A DNA stretch of 64,000 nucleotides from RPQJ01 sp041910015 (GTDB taxonomy: Bacteria > Pseudomonadota > Gammaproteobacteria > Steroidobacterales > Steroidobacteraceae). The number at the start of each line of letters is the position of its first letter. Positions within the stretch are counted from its first letter, which is position 1. The notes under the pieces were generated by a model, which saw nothing but the letters and a program-made list of their open reading frames with translations, did not search any database and was not told the DNA's origin. Positions 1 through 9,591 of this stretch are shown in pieces. The stretch spans positions 1 to 64,000 of the forward strand of contig JAYRRR010000105.1 of assembly GCA_041910015.1 (NCBI GenBank), in the 5' to 3' direction. Made by a program: the position numbers and the translations under genes.

Positions 1-1
1 C

Positions 2-1165
2 GGCCGAACGTACTTTTCCTGCACCTCGGCCCATACCTGCACGGGCGACGGCGGAGGGATGGTGCTGCGCGCCGGCCTGCCGCTCTCGGACATGGAGTTC
101 GTGCAGTTCCATCCCACCGGCATCTACGGGGCCGGGTGTCTCATCACCGAGGGCTCGCGCGGCGAGGGCGGCTACCTGACGAACTCGGCCGGCGAGCGTT
201 TCTTGGAGCGCTCCGCGCCGAACGCGAAGGACCTCGCTTCGCGCGACGTCGTCAGCCGTTCGATGACCATCGAGATCCGCGAGGGCCGCGGCGTCGGGGC
301 GCACAAGGACCACATCCATCTGCACCTCGAGCACCTCGGCGCGGCGGTCATCAACGAGCGGCTGCCCGGCATCGCCGAGACCGCGCGGATCTTCGCGGGC
401 GTCGACGTCACCAAGGAGCCGATCCCGGTGCTGCCCACGGTCCACTACAACATGGGCGGCATTCCGTGCAACGTGCACGGCGAGGTCGTGACGCTGCGCA
501 ACGGCAACCCCGACACGGTCGTGCCGGGGCTGATGGCCGTCGGCGAAGCGGCCTGCGTTTCCGTGCACGGCGCGAATCGCCTGGGGTCGAACTCGCTGCT
601 CGACCTCGTCGTCTTCGGACGCGCTGCGGCGCAGCACTGCGGGCGCACGCTGAAGCCCGGCACGGCGCACCGGCCGCTGCCGAAGCAGGCGGGCGATTTC
701 GCCGTCGGCCGTCTCGACCGCCTGCGCAACGCGCAAGGGCCGCGCCCCACCGCCCAGATCCGGCTCGACATGCAGCGTGTCATGCAGAACCACGCGGCCG
801 TGTTCCGCACGGGCGAGTCGCTGGCCGAAGGCGTGCAGAAGCTCGACGTGGTGCACCAGTCGTTCGCGGAGGTGGGCATCGCCGACCGTTCGCTGATCTG
901 GAACACCGACCTGGTCGAGACGCTCGAGCTCGACAACCTGCTCGGCCAGGCGCTCGTGACCATGGCCTCGGCGGCCAATCGCCAGGAAAGCCGCGGCGCC
1001 CATGCCCGCGAAGACTTCAAGGAGCGCGACGACGTGAACTGGCTCAAGCACACGCTCGCGTGGGCCGATGCGTCGGGCCGCGTCGTCATCGACTACCGAC
1101 CGGTGCACCTCGCGACGCTCACCAACGACGTCGAGCCCATTCCGCCGAAGGCGAGAACCTACTAG
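2..1165 (+). CDS. sdhA: Succinate dehydrogenase flavoprotein subunit (5'-truncated)
   Basis: This is the C-terminal two thirds of SdhA, the FAD subunit of complex II that oxidises succinate to fumarate at the inner membrane. The reading frame is already open at base 2 and runs through TCTGDGGGM into QFHPTG, TEGSRGEGGYL and GRDVVSRS, which are family signatures around the FAD and dicarboxylate sites. The substrate-binding HYNMGGIP and the FAD-contacting HGANRLGSNSLLDLVVFGRA follow, then the C-terminal ESRGAHAREDF and the typical ending PPKARTY. The start codon lies left of the window; an ATG at 59 is internal and not a real start. sdhB follows after 62 bases, as in the standard sdhCDAB order. 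Identification is secure; only the 5' end is missing. Confidence 0.97.
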   Translation, partial: GRTYFSCTSAHTCTGDGGGMVLRAGLPLSDMEFVQFHPTGIYGAGCLITEGSRGEGGYLTNSAGERFLERSAPNAKDLASRDVVSRSMTIEIREGRGVGAHKDHIHLHLEHLGAAVINERLPGIAETARIFAGVDVTKEPIPVLPTVHYNMGGIPCNVHGEVVTLRNGNPDTVVPGLMAVGEAACVSVHGANRLGSNSLLDLVVFGRAAAQHCGRTLKPGTAHRPLPKQAGDFAVGRLDRLRNAQGPRPTAQIRLDMQRVMQNHAAVFRTGESLAEGVQKLDVVHQSFAEVGIADRSLIWNTDLVETLELDNLLGQALVTMASAANRQESRGAHAREDFKERDDVNWLKHTLAWADASGRVVIDYRPVHLATLTNDVEPIPPKARTY

Positions 1166-1227
1166 CGGCGGTCGCCGCTGCCACCGGTCACCCGCCCATC
1201 CACGTCCAGCGCCAGCATTCACTTCCC

Positions 1228-2010
1228 ATGCCGCAATTCAAGCTGCCCGAAAACTCGCGCATCCAGCCCGGCCGGAACCACCCGGCCCCCGCGGGCGCGA
1301 AGAACGTCAAGGCGTTCCGGATCTACCGCTTCGATCCTGATTCGAACGAGCGCCCGCGTGTCGACACCTACCAGGTGGACCTCGACGCCTGCGGTCCGAT
1401 GGTTCTCGACGCACTGATCAAGATCAAGAACGAGGTTGACTCGACACTGACGTTCCGCCGCTCCTGCCGCGAGGGTATCTGCGGCTCGTGCGCGATGAAC
1501 ATCGACGGCGTCAACACGCTGGCCTGCACGTGTTCCATCGACAGCATCCGCGGCGACGCGAAGGTTTACCCGTTGCCGCACATGCCGGTCGTCAAGGACC
1601 TCGTTCCCGATCTCACCAACTTCTACGCGCAGTACGCGTCGGTGAAGCCGTGGCTGCAGACGCGTACGCCGGCGCCGCCGGATCGCGAACGCCTGCAGTC
1701 GAAGGAAGACCAGGAAAAGATCGACCGTCCCTCGGCCTGCATCCTGTGCGCGTGCTGCTCGACGAGCTGCCCGTCGTACTGGTGGAACAGCGACCGCTAT
1801 CTGGGGCCGGCCGCGCTGCTGGCGGCCTACCGCTGGCTCATCGACACGCGCGACGAGGCCACCGGCGAGCGCCTCGACGAGCTCGAGGATCCGTTCCGTC
1901 TCTACCGCTGCCACACGATCATGAACTGCACGGAGGCCTGCCCGAAGGACCTGAATCCTGCCCGGGCCATCGCGGAGATCAAGAAAATGATCGTGGCGCG
2001 GCAGCACTGA
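1228..2010 (+). CDS. sdhB: Succinate dehydrogenase iron-sulfur subunit
   Basis: The product is the 260-residue iron-sulfur subunit of complex II, which passes electrons from the SdhA flavin to quinone. An N-terminal ferredoxin-like domain carries the 2Fe-2S ligands in CREGICGSCAMNIDG and a later Cys in NTLAC. The C-terminal domain carries the 4Fe-4S and 3Fe-4S ligands in CILCACCSTSCP and CHTIMNCTEACPKDLNP. The open frame extends far upstream, but the ATG at 1228 gives the usual family length and start and sits after the sdhA stop. The N-terminus is about 20 residues longer than in Escherichia coli SdhB, as seen in several gammaproteobacteria. The next gene, sdhE, encodes the factor that assists flavinylation of SdhA. 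Confidence 0.96.
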   Translation: MPQFKLPENSRIQPGRNHPAPAGAKNVKAFRIYRFDPDSNERPRVDTYQVDLDACGPMVLDALIKIKNEVDSTLTFRRSCREGICGSCAMNIDGVNTLACTCSIDSIRGDAKVYPLPHMPVVKDLVPDLTNFYAQYASVKPWLQTRTPAPPDRERLQSKEDQEKIDRPSACILCACCSTSCPSYWWNSDRYLGPAALLAAYRWLIDTRDEATGERLDELEDPFRLYRCHTIMNCTEACPKDLNPARAIAEIKKMIVARQH

Positions 2011-2105
2011 CGGACGCCCGCGCCGCGGCAGGGCGGGCGCGCGCAGCGTGCCGGCAGGGATGCGGGCACCGGGGGACACCATTGACCGCCGCTTCCGAAG
2101 TGAAC

Positions 2106-2336
2106 ATGTCGCGGCTGCGCTGGCGCTGCCGGCGCGGCATGCGTGAACTCGACGTCATGCTGAGCCGGTACCTCGAGCGTGAATGGCCCGCGGCGTCACC
2201 CGCAGAACGCACGGCGTTCGTGCAGTTGGTCGAACTGCCGGATCCGGAACTGTTCGGGTATCTTGTCGGCCGCACCACTCCCGCCGGGGAATCGCAGCGT
2301 GCGGTCATCGCCGCCATCCGCCAGCTCGGGCCTTGA
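2106..2336 (+). CDS. sdhE: FAD assembly factor SdhE
   Basis: A 76-residue protein with the family motif RRGMRELD near the N-terminus (E. coli SdhE has the same RGMRELD) and the conserved LPDPELFGYL region. SdhE proteins promote covalent attachment of FAD to SdhA. The reading frame is open well upstream; ATG 2106 was chosen because it places RGxxE at the usual distance from the N-terminus, although GTG 2100 and TTG 2082 are also possible. It lies directly behind sdhB and ends at the TGA that abuts the ygfX-like gene. Function follows from family and context; no experiment is implied. Confidence 0.9.
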   Translation: MSRLRWRCRRGMRELDVMLSRYLEREWPAASPAERTAFVQLVELPDPELFGYLVGRTTPAGESQRAVIAAIRQLGP

Positions 2337-2346
2337 ACTCGTCGCC

Positions 2347-2766
2347 GTGACGGTCGCCGACCGGGCGTCTTGTGTGCTGGTGGTGGCGGCCGGTGCGTTC
2401 GTGGCGGCGGAATTTGTGCGTCTCGGAATGCCCGGGGTGGCCGTGGCCGCGGCTCTGCTCGCGTCCGCGGCCGCAGGGGTCCAGTGGCGACGCTGGACTG
2501 TGTCCAGCCGGAAGGCGTCGGTGGTGCTGCATCGCCTCGCGGACGGGCGCCTGCAGGTGCATGGTGCCGGCCTGCGGCCGGTCGCGGCCACACTCGGCCC
2601 GCGCACCCGTCTGCTCGGGCCCTCGGTATTCCTCGATATCCACTACGCAGTCTCCGGCAGGGTCGTGCGCTACCGGAAGTGGCTCACGCCCCGGGATCTG
2701 CCCACCGGCGCGTTACGGCGCTGGATCGTCGTCCTGCCGGCCTGTGCGCGTGTGGCTCGCTCGTGA
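2347..2766 (+). CDS. YgfX-like (CptA) small inner-membrane protein
   Basis: About 139 residues, with a hydrophobic N-terminal half (two short membrane segments around residues 10-45) followed by a soluble beta-rich half containing LHRLADGRLQV and VRYRKWLTPRDLP. Size, topology and position directly after sdhE match the YgfX/CptA family, whose gene is paired with sdhE (ygfY/cptB) in many gammaproteobacteria. The E. coli protein has been described as affecting cytoskeletal proteins FtsZ and MreB, but the role in most species is unsettled. The start is uncertain: GTG 2347 is the first in-frame candidate after the sdhE stop, GTG 2374 is an alternative. Sequence similarity in this family is low, so the call rests partly on context. 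Confidence 0.65.
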   Translation: MTVADRASCVLVVAAGAFVAAEFVRLGMPGVAVAAALLASAAAGVQWRRWTVSSRKASVVLHRLADGRLQVHGAGLRPVAATLGPRTRLLGPSVFLDIHYAVSGRVVRYRKWLTPRDLPTGALRRWIVVLPACARVARS

Positions 2767-2793
2767 CCGACGCGCCGTTGCGCTAGGCTTGCC

Positions 2794-3456
2794 ATGCCAG
2801 CCATGCAGAACTTTCCCCCGCCGGACGAGTCTATGAAGTCGCGAGAATCCGGGGACGATTCCGCCGGCGACGCGCCCGAGGGCGTGGCCGAGCAGAGCGA
2901 CCTCGAGCTCGTCAGGCGGGCCCAGCGCAACGAACGCGGAGCGTTCGACCTGCTGGTGCTCAAGTACCAACACAAGGTCGTCAAGCTGGTGGCGCGGCTG
3001 TTGCGGGACCCGGCGGAAGCCGAGGACGTGGCGCAGGAGGCCTTCATCAAGGCATACCGGGCGCTCGGGTCCTTTCGTGGCGACAGCGCGTTCTACACGT
3101 GGCTCTATCGCATCGCGGTCAATACGGCCCGCAACGCGATCGCCTCGCGCCAGCGCCGGCCGCTCGATTACGAAGCCGAGTTGTCGGAGAACGAGCAGTC
3201 GAACCTCGCCTCGCGGCTCAGGCACACGGATACACCCGAGGCCACGGCGCTCTCCGAGGAGATCCGGCTGACGGTGAACCAGGCGATAGAGCAACTGCCC
3301 GAAGACCTGCGCACGGCCATCGTGCTGCGCGAAGTCGAGGGGCTGAGCTACGAGGAAATTGCGGCGGCGATGGACTGCCCGGTCGGAACGGTGCGCTCGC
3401 GGATCTTCCGCGCGCGCGAAGCGATCGACCGAGCCCTGAAACCGCTGCTCGACTGA
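2794..3456 (+). CDS. rpoE: RNA polymerase sigma factor RpoE (AlgU)
   Basis: An ECF sigma factor that directs transcription of envelope stress genes. Region 2 shows LLVLKYQHKV, EDVAQEAFIKAYRAL and FRGDSAFYTWLYRIAVNTARN; region 4 shows LPEDLRTAIVLREVEG, LSYEEIAAAMDCPVGTVR and SRIFRAREAID, all nearly identical to E. coli RpoE and Pseudomonas AlgU. The start is uncertain. ATG 2794 has a TAGG six bases upstream and gives 220 residues. Homologs are about 190-193 residues, and an in-frame GTG at 2884 would give 190 residues beginning AEQSDLELVRRAQ, which aligns with the E. coli N-terminus. It heads an operon with rseA, rseB and rseC and is presumably held inactive by RseA. Confidence 0.95.
   Translation: MPAMQNFPPPDESMKSRESGDDSAGDAPEGVAEQSDLELVRRAQRNERGAFDLLVLKYQHKVVKLVARLLRDPAEAEDVAQEAFIKAYRALGSFRGDSAFYTWLYRIAVNTARNAIASRQRRPLDYEAELSENEQSNLASRLRHTDTPEATALSEEIRLTVNQAIEQLPEDLRTAIVLREVEGLSYEEIAAAMDCPVGTVRSRIFRAREAIDRALKPLLD
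2808..2835 (+). promoter_or_regulatory. Candidate sigma-E type promoter at the 5' end of rpoE
   Basis: GAACTT (2808-2813), a 16-base spacer, then TCTATG (2830-2835) resembles the sigma-E/AlgU consensus (GAACTT, 16-17 bases, TCTGA or TCAAA). It lies inside the 5' end of the longest rpoE frame, so if it is real, transcription would begin near base 2842 and translation from a later start such as GTG 2884. Autoregulation is usual for rpoE operons. The -10 match is imperfect. Confidence 0.35.
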
Positions 3457-3481
3457 TGCCAGGCGACCGCCCGAGGCTGCA

Positions 3482-4051
3482 ATGACCGACCAGATCCGTG
3501 AACAGCTTTCCGCTTTCCTCGACGGCGAACTGCCGCACGGCGAGGTCGGTTTGCTGCTGCGCCGCCTCGAACGCGACGCGGAGTTGCGCAGGGCCTTCGG
3601 CTCCTACTCGCTGATCGGCGAAACGCTGCGTGCGCCCGGCGGTCGCGTCGCGAGCCCCGCCTTCGCGGCCCGGGTGAGCGCCGGCATCGGCGGGTCGGTC
3701 ACCGAAGCGGCGCCGATCGCGAAGCCCCATCCGGTTCCTTCGCAGATCACGGCGTTCTGGAAGCGTCCGGCGGTGCGCACGGCCCTGGCCGCGAGCGCGG
3801 CTGCCACGGCGGTGTTCTTCATCCGGCCCGACGCCAGCCGCGAGCAGGTGGCCGTGCAACGGCCGGCGGACGTGATCCAGTTCGCCCCGGCCTATACGCC
3901 GACGCCCGCGCAGGCGCAGCGTCTCGCGAGCTACATGGTCGCGCACAGCCAGTATTCGACGCCGATGGTCCGGCGCAACGTGCTCACCGGCCTGCTGGCG
4001 GCCGACCCCGCCCTCACGACCGTGTCCTACGACATGGGAGAGGCTCCCTGA
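3482..4051 (+). CDS. rseA: Anti-sigma-E factor RseA (MucA)
   Basis: A 189-residue single-pass membrane protein. The N-terminal cytoplasmic domain has the RseA signature LSAFLDGELP and a helix-rich region ending SYSLIGETLR, which binds and inhibits the sigma factor. One membrane segment lies around residues 98-116 (AVRTALAASAAATAVFFI), leaving a short periplasmic tail that regulated proteolysis would cut under envelope stress. The gene sits between rpoE and rseB; its stop is immediately followed by the rseB ATG, so the two are probably translated together. Family and context agree. Confidence 0.93.
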   Translation: MTDQIREQLSAFLDGELPHGEVGLLLRRLERDAELRRAFGSYSLIGETLRAPGGRVASPAFAARVSAGIGGSVTEAAPIAKPHPVPSQITAFWKRPAVRTALAASAAATAVFFIRPDASREQVAVQRPADVIQFAPAYTPTPAQAQRLASYMVAHSQYSTPMVRRNVLTGLLAADPALTTVSYDMGEAP

Positions 4052-5089
4052 ATGAAGCCGGCCGTGCCCCGGTTCGCCGTCGCCTGCCTGTTCGCCTTCG
4101 CGTTTTCGGCCGCGCACGCGCAGTCGGACGACGCTCGCGGCTGGCTCGAGCGCATGTCCGACGCGATCGCCACGCTGAATTACGACGGTCTGTTCACCCA
4201 CAGCACCGGCGGCCAGACCGAGTCGATGCGCATCGTGCACCGGGTCGAGCGGGGCCGCAGCCTCGAGCGCCTCGTCTCCCTCGACGGCAGCGGCCGCGAA
4301 ATCGTCCGCACGCGCGAGGAAGTCCACGCCTACCTGCCGGATCGCAAGGTCGTGCTCGTCGAGCCCCGCGGCGACGACGGCTCGCTGCTCAAGGCCCTGC
4401 CGACGCCCGGCCCGAAGCTCGACCGCTACTACGACCTGTCCGCGCGCGAGGGCAGGAAGATCCTCGGGCGCGACGTCGTCGTCATCGACGTGCGCCCCAA
4501 GGACGCCTACCGCTACGGCTATCGGCTGTGGCTGGACGCGGCGACCGCCATGCCACTGCGTTCCGTGGTCGGCAACGGCGCGGGACAGCCGCTCGAGCAG
4601 ATCCTGTTCACGCGGCTCGAGATCAAGGACCGGATTCCGGCCCGCGAGATCGAGCCCGCGGTGGATGCCACCGGCTTCCAGTGGATCCGGACGGGGCGCA
4701 AGGTCGCGGCGATGCCGCAATTGCCGGCCAATGCGGGCTGGCGGCCGATACGCGTGCCGCCCGGATTCCGGCTCGTCGCCAGCCGCCTGCAGCCCATGCC
4801 GGGTTCGCCGATGCCCGCCCAGCACCTGATCTTTTCGGACGGCATCGCGGCCATATCGGTATTCATCGAGCCGGCCTCGGCCGGCGGGCCGCGCCCGCCC
4901 GAGGCGTCCAGCATGGGATCGGCCAACGCCTTCTCGACCAGCGTGCAGGGGCACGTGGTGACCGCCGTCGGCGAGGTGCCACCCGCCACGGTGCGCGAGA
5001 TTGCCTCCTCGGTCGAGCCGCTGATCCCCGCTGCCGCGTCCGCGCCCGCGCCCGCGACTGTATCCGTCCCCGCCCCGAACGCCCCCTGA
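4052..5089 (+). CDS. rseB: Periplasmic sigma-E regulatory protein RseB (MucB)
   Basis: A 345-residue exported protein with a clear N-terminal signal peptide (VACLFAFAFSAAHA, cleavage after about residue 23). The mature protein starts with WLERMSDAIATLNYDGLF and SMRIVHRVERG, typical of the lipoprotein-carrier-like N-terminal fold of RseB. A second domain from about residue 220 contains GWRPIRVPPGFRLV and LIFSDGIAAISVFIE. RseB binds the periplasmic part of RseA, protects it from DegS-type cleavage and releases it when mislocalised lipid or protein signals are bound. The C-terminal tail is rich in Ala and Pro and looks disordered. It follows rseA without a gap. Confidence 0.93.
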   Translation: MKPAVPRFAVACLFAFAFSAAHAQSDDARGWLERMSDAIATLNYDGLFTHSTGGQTESMRIVHRVERGRSLERLVSLDGSGREIVRTREEVHAYLPDRKVVLVEPRGDDGSLLKALPTPGPKLDRYYDLSAREGRKILGRDVVVIDVRPKDAYRYGYRLWLDAATAMPLRSVVGNGAGQPLEQILFTRLEIKDRIPAREIEPAVDATGFQWIRTGRKVAAMPQLPANAGWRPIRVPPGFRLVASRLQPMPGSPMPAQHLIFSDGIAAISVFIEPASAGGPRPPEASSMGSANAFSTSVQGHVVTAVGEVPPATVREIASSVEPLIPAAASAPAPATVSVPAPNAP

Positions 5090-5108
5090 GTCACCGGGGC
5101 CGCCGATC

Positions 5109-5522
5109 ATGAGCCGGCTCGCGGGCACCGTCGTCGAAGTCCGCCACGGCCGCGCATGGGTCGCCTGCGTGGCGGCCACGACGGCCTGCGACGGCTGTTC
5201 CGAGGGGCAGGGCTGTGGCTGGGCCCGCCGCAGTGGCGTCGGCCGGCTGGAAATCCCGGCCGAACTCGACGGCCGGCCCCTCGTCGTCGGAGACCGTCTC
5301 GAACTCGACGCGGACGACGCCCACCTGCTGCGCGCTGCGTGCCGGCTGTACCTGCCTCCCTTCGCGGGGCTGCTGCTGGCGCCGGCGCTGCTCCGCGGCT
5401 GGGGTCTGGAGGCCGGCCTGGCGCCGCTGTGGGCCGCGGCGGCCGGGCTCTGCCTCGGCGCCGTCGTGGCACGGCTGTGGACGCGGCGCACGACGCCCGG
5501 TCTCGCACTGCGACGCGCGTGA
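5109..5522 (+). CDS. rseC: RseC/MucC-family membrane protein
   Basis: A 137-residue protein with an N-terminal cysteine cluster (residues about 20-37, ending CDGCSEGQGCGW), then two membrane segments at about residues 80-98 and 103-121. This layout is that of RseC/MucC, a small integral membrane protein encoded in sigma-E operons and also tied to SoxR reduction through the Rsx/Rnf complex in E. coli. The stop codon overlaps the GTG start of the next gene by four bases. No degP/mucD homolog follows, unlike in Pseudomonas. Confidence 0.88.
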   Translation: MSRLAGTVVEVRHGRAWVACVAATTACDGCSEGQGCGWARRSGVGRLEIPAELDGRPLVVGDRLELDADDAHLLRAACRLYLPPFAGLLLAPALLRGWGLEAGLAPLWAAAAGLCLGAVVARLWTRRTTPGLALRRA

Positions 5523-5758
5523 ACGGGCCGCTGCTGCTCTACGTGCGTGAAGGCTGCCATCTCTGCGAGCAGTTCCTGCTCGACTTTTCGCTCGACTTCC
5601 CGGCCCGCCTCGCGACGCTGCGCACCGCGGACGTCGACAGGGAACCCGCCCTGGCCGCCGAATTCGGCCTGCGCGTACCGGTGCTGGCCCTCGACGGCGT
5701 GGTGGTCTGCGAGGGCGTCTATGATCGTGCCAGGGTCGACGCGGCGCTCGGGCTATAA
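5519..5758 (+). CDS. Glutaredoxin-like thioredoxin-fold protein (DUF836 type)
   Basis: A 79-residue thioredoxin-fold protein starting at a GTG that overlaps the rseC stop (GTGA). It begins NGPLLLYVREGCHLCEQF, so the redox motif is Cys-His-Leu-Cys near residue 15, and has the cis-proline region FGLRVPVLALDGVVV. Such short glutaredoxin-like proteins are thought to reduce or exchange protein disulfides, but the physiological partner is unknown. Placement between the envelope stress operon and lepA suggests co-transcription with rseC. Its stop codon overlaps a TATAAT box in front of lepA. Confidence 0.8.
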   Translation: MNGPLLLYVREGCHLCEQFLLDFSLDFPARLATLRTADVDREPALAAEFGLRVPVLALDGVVVCEGVYDRARVDAALGL

Positions 5759-5777
5759 TCGCGCGCTTTTGGCGCGC
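5754..5777 (+). promoter_or_regulatory. TATAAT box and GC hairpin in front of lepA
   Basis: A perfect -10 hexamer TATAAT lies at 5754-5759, followed at once by a 6-bp inverted repeat, GCGCGC (5761-5766) and GCGCGC (5772-5777), around a TTTTG loop. No good -35 hexamer is visible 17 bases upstream. The lepA ATG is 36 bases beyond the hairpin. This could be an internal promoter with a structured 5' end for the lepA-lepB-rnc-era operon. Confidence 0.4.
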
Positions 5778-5812
5778 TCCGTCCCGGGCCGCGTCCGCAT
5801 CCCCGGGCCCCG

Positions 5813-7609
<1,797 letters not shown>

Positions 7610-7710
7610 CGGGCCGGTCCTGCCGCCCAGCCGACCGCCACAATATGATGCAAAGCGTTGATTCAGCGGAATAGTTCCTGAATACTGCGCCGCGCTTCGA
7701 GGACTGTCCC

Positions 7711-8499
7711 TTGGTATTCGACTTTTCGTTCTATCTGGTGCTCGCGACGATCGTCACCGGCGTGGTCTGGGCGGTCGATGCGTACGTGTTGCGTCCGGCG
7801 CGGGTGCGGGCCGCCGGTGGGGATCCGGCCGCCGCGGCGCGCGAACCGGTCGTCGTCGAATACGCGCGCTCGTTCTTCCCGATCATCCTGCTGGTGCTGG
7901 TGATCCGCTCGTTCCTGTTCGAGCCGTTCCGCATCCCCTCCGACTCGATGATGCCGACGCTGCTCGACGGCGACTTCATCTTCGTCAACAAGTTCACCTA
8001 CGGCCTGCGTCTGCCCGTGCTCAACACGGAAATCGTGCCGCTGGGCGAACCGCAGCGCGGCGACGTCGTCGTCTTCCGCCTGCCATCCGATCCCTCCACG
8101 AACTACATCAAGCGGCTCGTGGGACTGCCGGGCGACCACGTCGTCGTGCGCGACAAGCGCGTCTACATAAACGGGGAGCTGCAGCCCGTGCGGCTCGACG
8201 GCATGTCCGAGCCCTACGGCGACACGCCCGCGGCGCAGGTCGGCGTCGAGACGCTCGGGGCGGTGGAGCACCGTACGCTCTACATCGACGACCGGCCTTC
8301 GGTCGACTTCAACGACGTCGTGCCCGCGGGCCGTTACTTCTTCATGGGCGACAACCGCGACAACAGCCGCGACAGCCGCTTCCAGGATGTGGGCTTCGTG
8401 CCGGTCGACAACGTCGTCGGCAAGGCCGTCCGCATCTGGTTCAACGTGAAACTGCCGCATGCGCCCCTCTGGGGCCGCATCGGCGACGCGATCCACTGA
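7711..8499 (+). CDS. lepB: Signal peptidase I
   Basis: A 262-residue membrane-bound serine protease that removes signal peptides from exported proteins. Two N-terminal membrane segments (about residues 3-22 and 56-71) precede the catalytic region. Box B is RIPSDSMMPTLLDGDF, with the nucleophile Ser79; box D contains NYIKRLVGLPGD with the general base Lys134; box E is GRYFFMGDNRDNSRDSR. Translation starts at TTG 7711, supported by a GAGGA seven bases upstream. Between boxes D and E it has the extended beta-hairpin usual in proteobacterial LepB. The next gene encodes a DUF4845 protein often found beside lepB. Confidence 0.96.
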   Translation: MVFDFSFYLVLATIVTGVVWAVDAYVLRPARVRAAGGDPAAAAREPVVVEYARSFFPIILLVLVIRSFLFEPFRIPSDSMMPTLLDGDFIFVNKFTYGLRLPVLNTEIVPLGEPQRGDVVVFRLPSDPSTNYIKRLVGLPGDHVVVRDKRVYINGELQPVRLDGMSEPYGDTPAAQVGVETLGAVEHRTLYIDDRPSVDFNDVVPAGRYFFMGDNRDNSRDSRFQDVGFVPVDNVVGKAVRIWFNVKLPHAPLWGRIGDAIH

Positions 8500-8523
8500 C
8501 CGGAACAACAGGGAGACCCTGCG

Positions 8524-8889
8524 ATGAGGCAACGTGAACGCGGCGCGACGTTTCTCGGCATCGTCATCATCGTGCTGATCCTGGGCACGGCGCTCTACGC
8601 CGGCATCCGGCTCGTGCCCGTGTACCTCGAGTACACCAAGGTCGCACGGTCGCTCGAGCAGGTCCGCGACGAGCACGCGGCGATCGACACGAACCCGCAG
8701 CTCATCCGGCGTTCGCTGGAGCGGCGCTGGGACGTCGAGGACATCCACAGCATCGACTGGAAGGAAGTCGAAGTCGACCGGACCAGCGACGGCTACGACC
8801 TGGTCGCGTCCTACGAGGCCGAGGAGCCGTTCGTCGCCAACGTCTACCTGGTCGTCAAGTTCAACAAGACCGTCTCGATCCCGCAGTGA
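8524..8889 (+). CDS. DUF4845 single-pass membrane protein
   Basis: A 121-residue protein with a pilin-like N-terminus: a short basic stretch (MRQRERGATF) followed by one hydrophobic segment (LGIVIIVLILGTALYAGI) and then a periplasmic domain ending FNKTVSIPQ. This matches DUF4845, a family encoded between lepB and rnc in many gammaproteobacteria. Its function is unknown; the N-terminus resembles that of type IV pilins or pseudopilins, which is an observation only. A good AGGGAG ribosome-binding site lies upstream of the ATG. Confidence 0.85.
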   Translation: MRQRERGATFLGIVIIVLILGTALYAGIRLVPVYLEYTKVARSLEQVRDEHAAIDTNPQLIRRSLERRWDVEDIHSIDWKEVEVDRTSDGYDLVASYEAEEPFVANVYLVVKFNKTVSIPQ

Positions 8890-8898
8890 CGGACGGCC

Positions 8899-9591
8899 TT
8901 GCTGAGCGCGGATGAATGGGCCGGGCAGCGGCTCGGGTATCGCTTCCGTGATCCCGCGCTGCTCGAGGCCGCGCTGACCCATCGCAGCGCGAGCCGCACG
9001 AACTACGAGCGGCTCGAGTTCCTCGGCGACGCCGTCCTCAACTTTGCCGTGGCGCTGTCGGCTTTCCGGGTTTTTCCGACCGCGCCCGAGGGCGACCTGA
9101 GCCGTTATCGCGCGGCGCTGGTGAGTACCCCTTCGCTGGCGGCCGTCGCCGCGACACTGGAACTCGGCGACCAGTTGCGTCTCGGCGGCGGAGAGCTGAA
9201 ATCCGGCGGGTTCCGCCGTGATTCGATCCTGGCCGACTCGCTCGAGGCGATCCTGGGCGCCATCTTCCTCGACGGCGGGCCTGTCGCGGCGGCCGGGGTG
9301 GTCGAGCGCCTGCTCGGGCAGCGGCTGCGCGAGTTGCCGGCGGCCGCGCACCTCAAGGACGCCAAGACGCGGTTGCAGGAAGCGCTGCAGGGACGCGGGC
9401 TGCCGCTGCCGAAATACGCGCTGGAGGAGGTCGGCGGCGAACCCCACGAGCAGTGGTTTGTCGCAAGTTGTGAGGCGGAGGCGCTGCGCCTGCGCGCCAC
9501 GGGGCGCGGCTCGAGCCGGCGGCGCGCCGAGCAGGAAGCGGCCCAGCGGGTCCTCGAGGCGCTGGTGCGCGGCGACGAGGAAAGACGATGA
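8899..9591 (+). CDS. rnc: Ribonuclease III
   Basis: A 230-residue double-strand-specific endoribonuclease that processes rRNA precursors and regulatory duplexes. The catalytic domain has NYERLEFLGDAVL (RNase III signature with the metal-binding Glu and Asp) and DSLEAILGAIFLDGG. The C-terminal double-stranded RNA-binding domain begins DAKTRLQEALQGRG and ends RRRAEQEAAQRVLEAL. The start is TTG 8899; no in-frame ATG lies nearby. The stop overlaps the era ATG by four bases, a common rnc-era arrangement that couples the two. Confidence 0.96.
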   Translation: MLSADEWAGQRLGYRFRDPALLEAALTHRSASRTNYERLEFLGDAVLNFAVALSAFRVFPTAPEGDLSRYRAALVSTPSLAAVAATLELGDQLRLGGGELKSGGFRRDSILADSLEAILGAIFLDGGPVAAAGVVERLLGQRLRELPAAAHLKDAKTRLQEALQGRGLPLPKYALEEVGGEPHEQWFVASCEAEALRLRATGRGSSRRRAEQEAAQRVLEALVRGDEERR

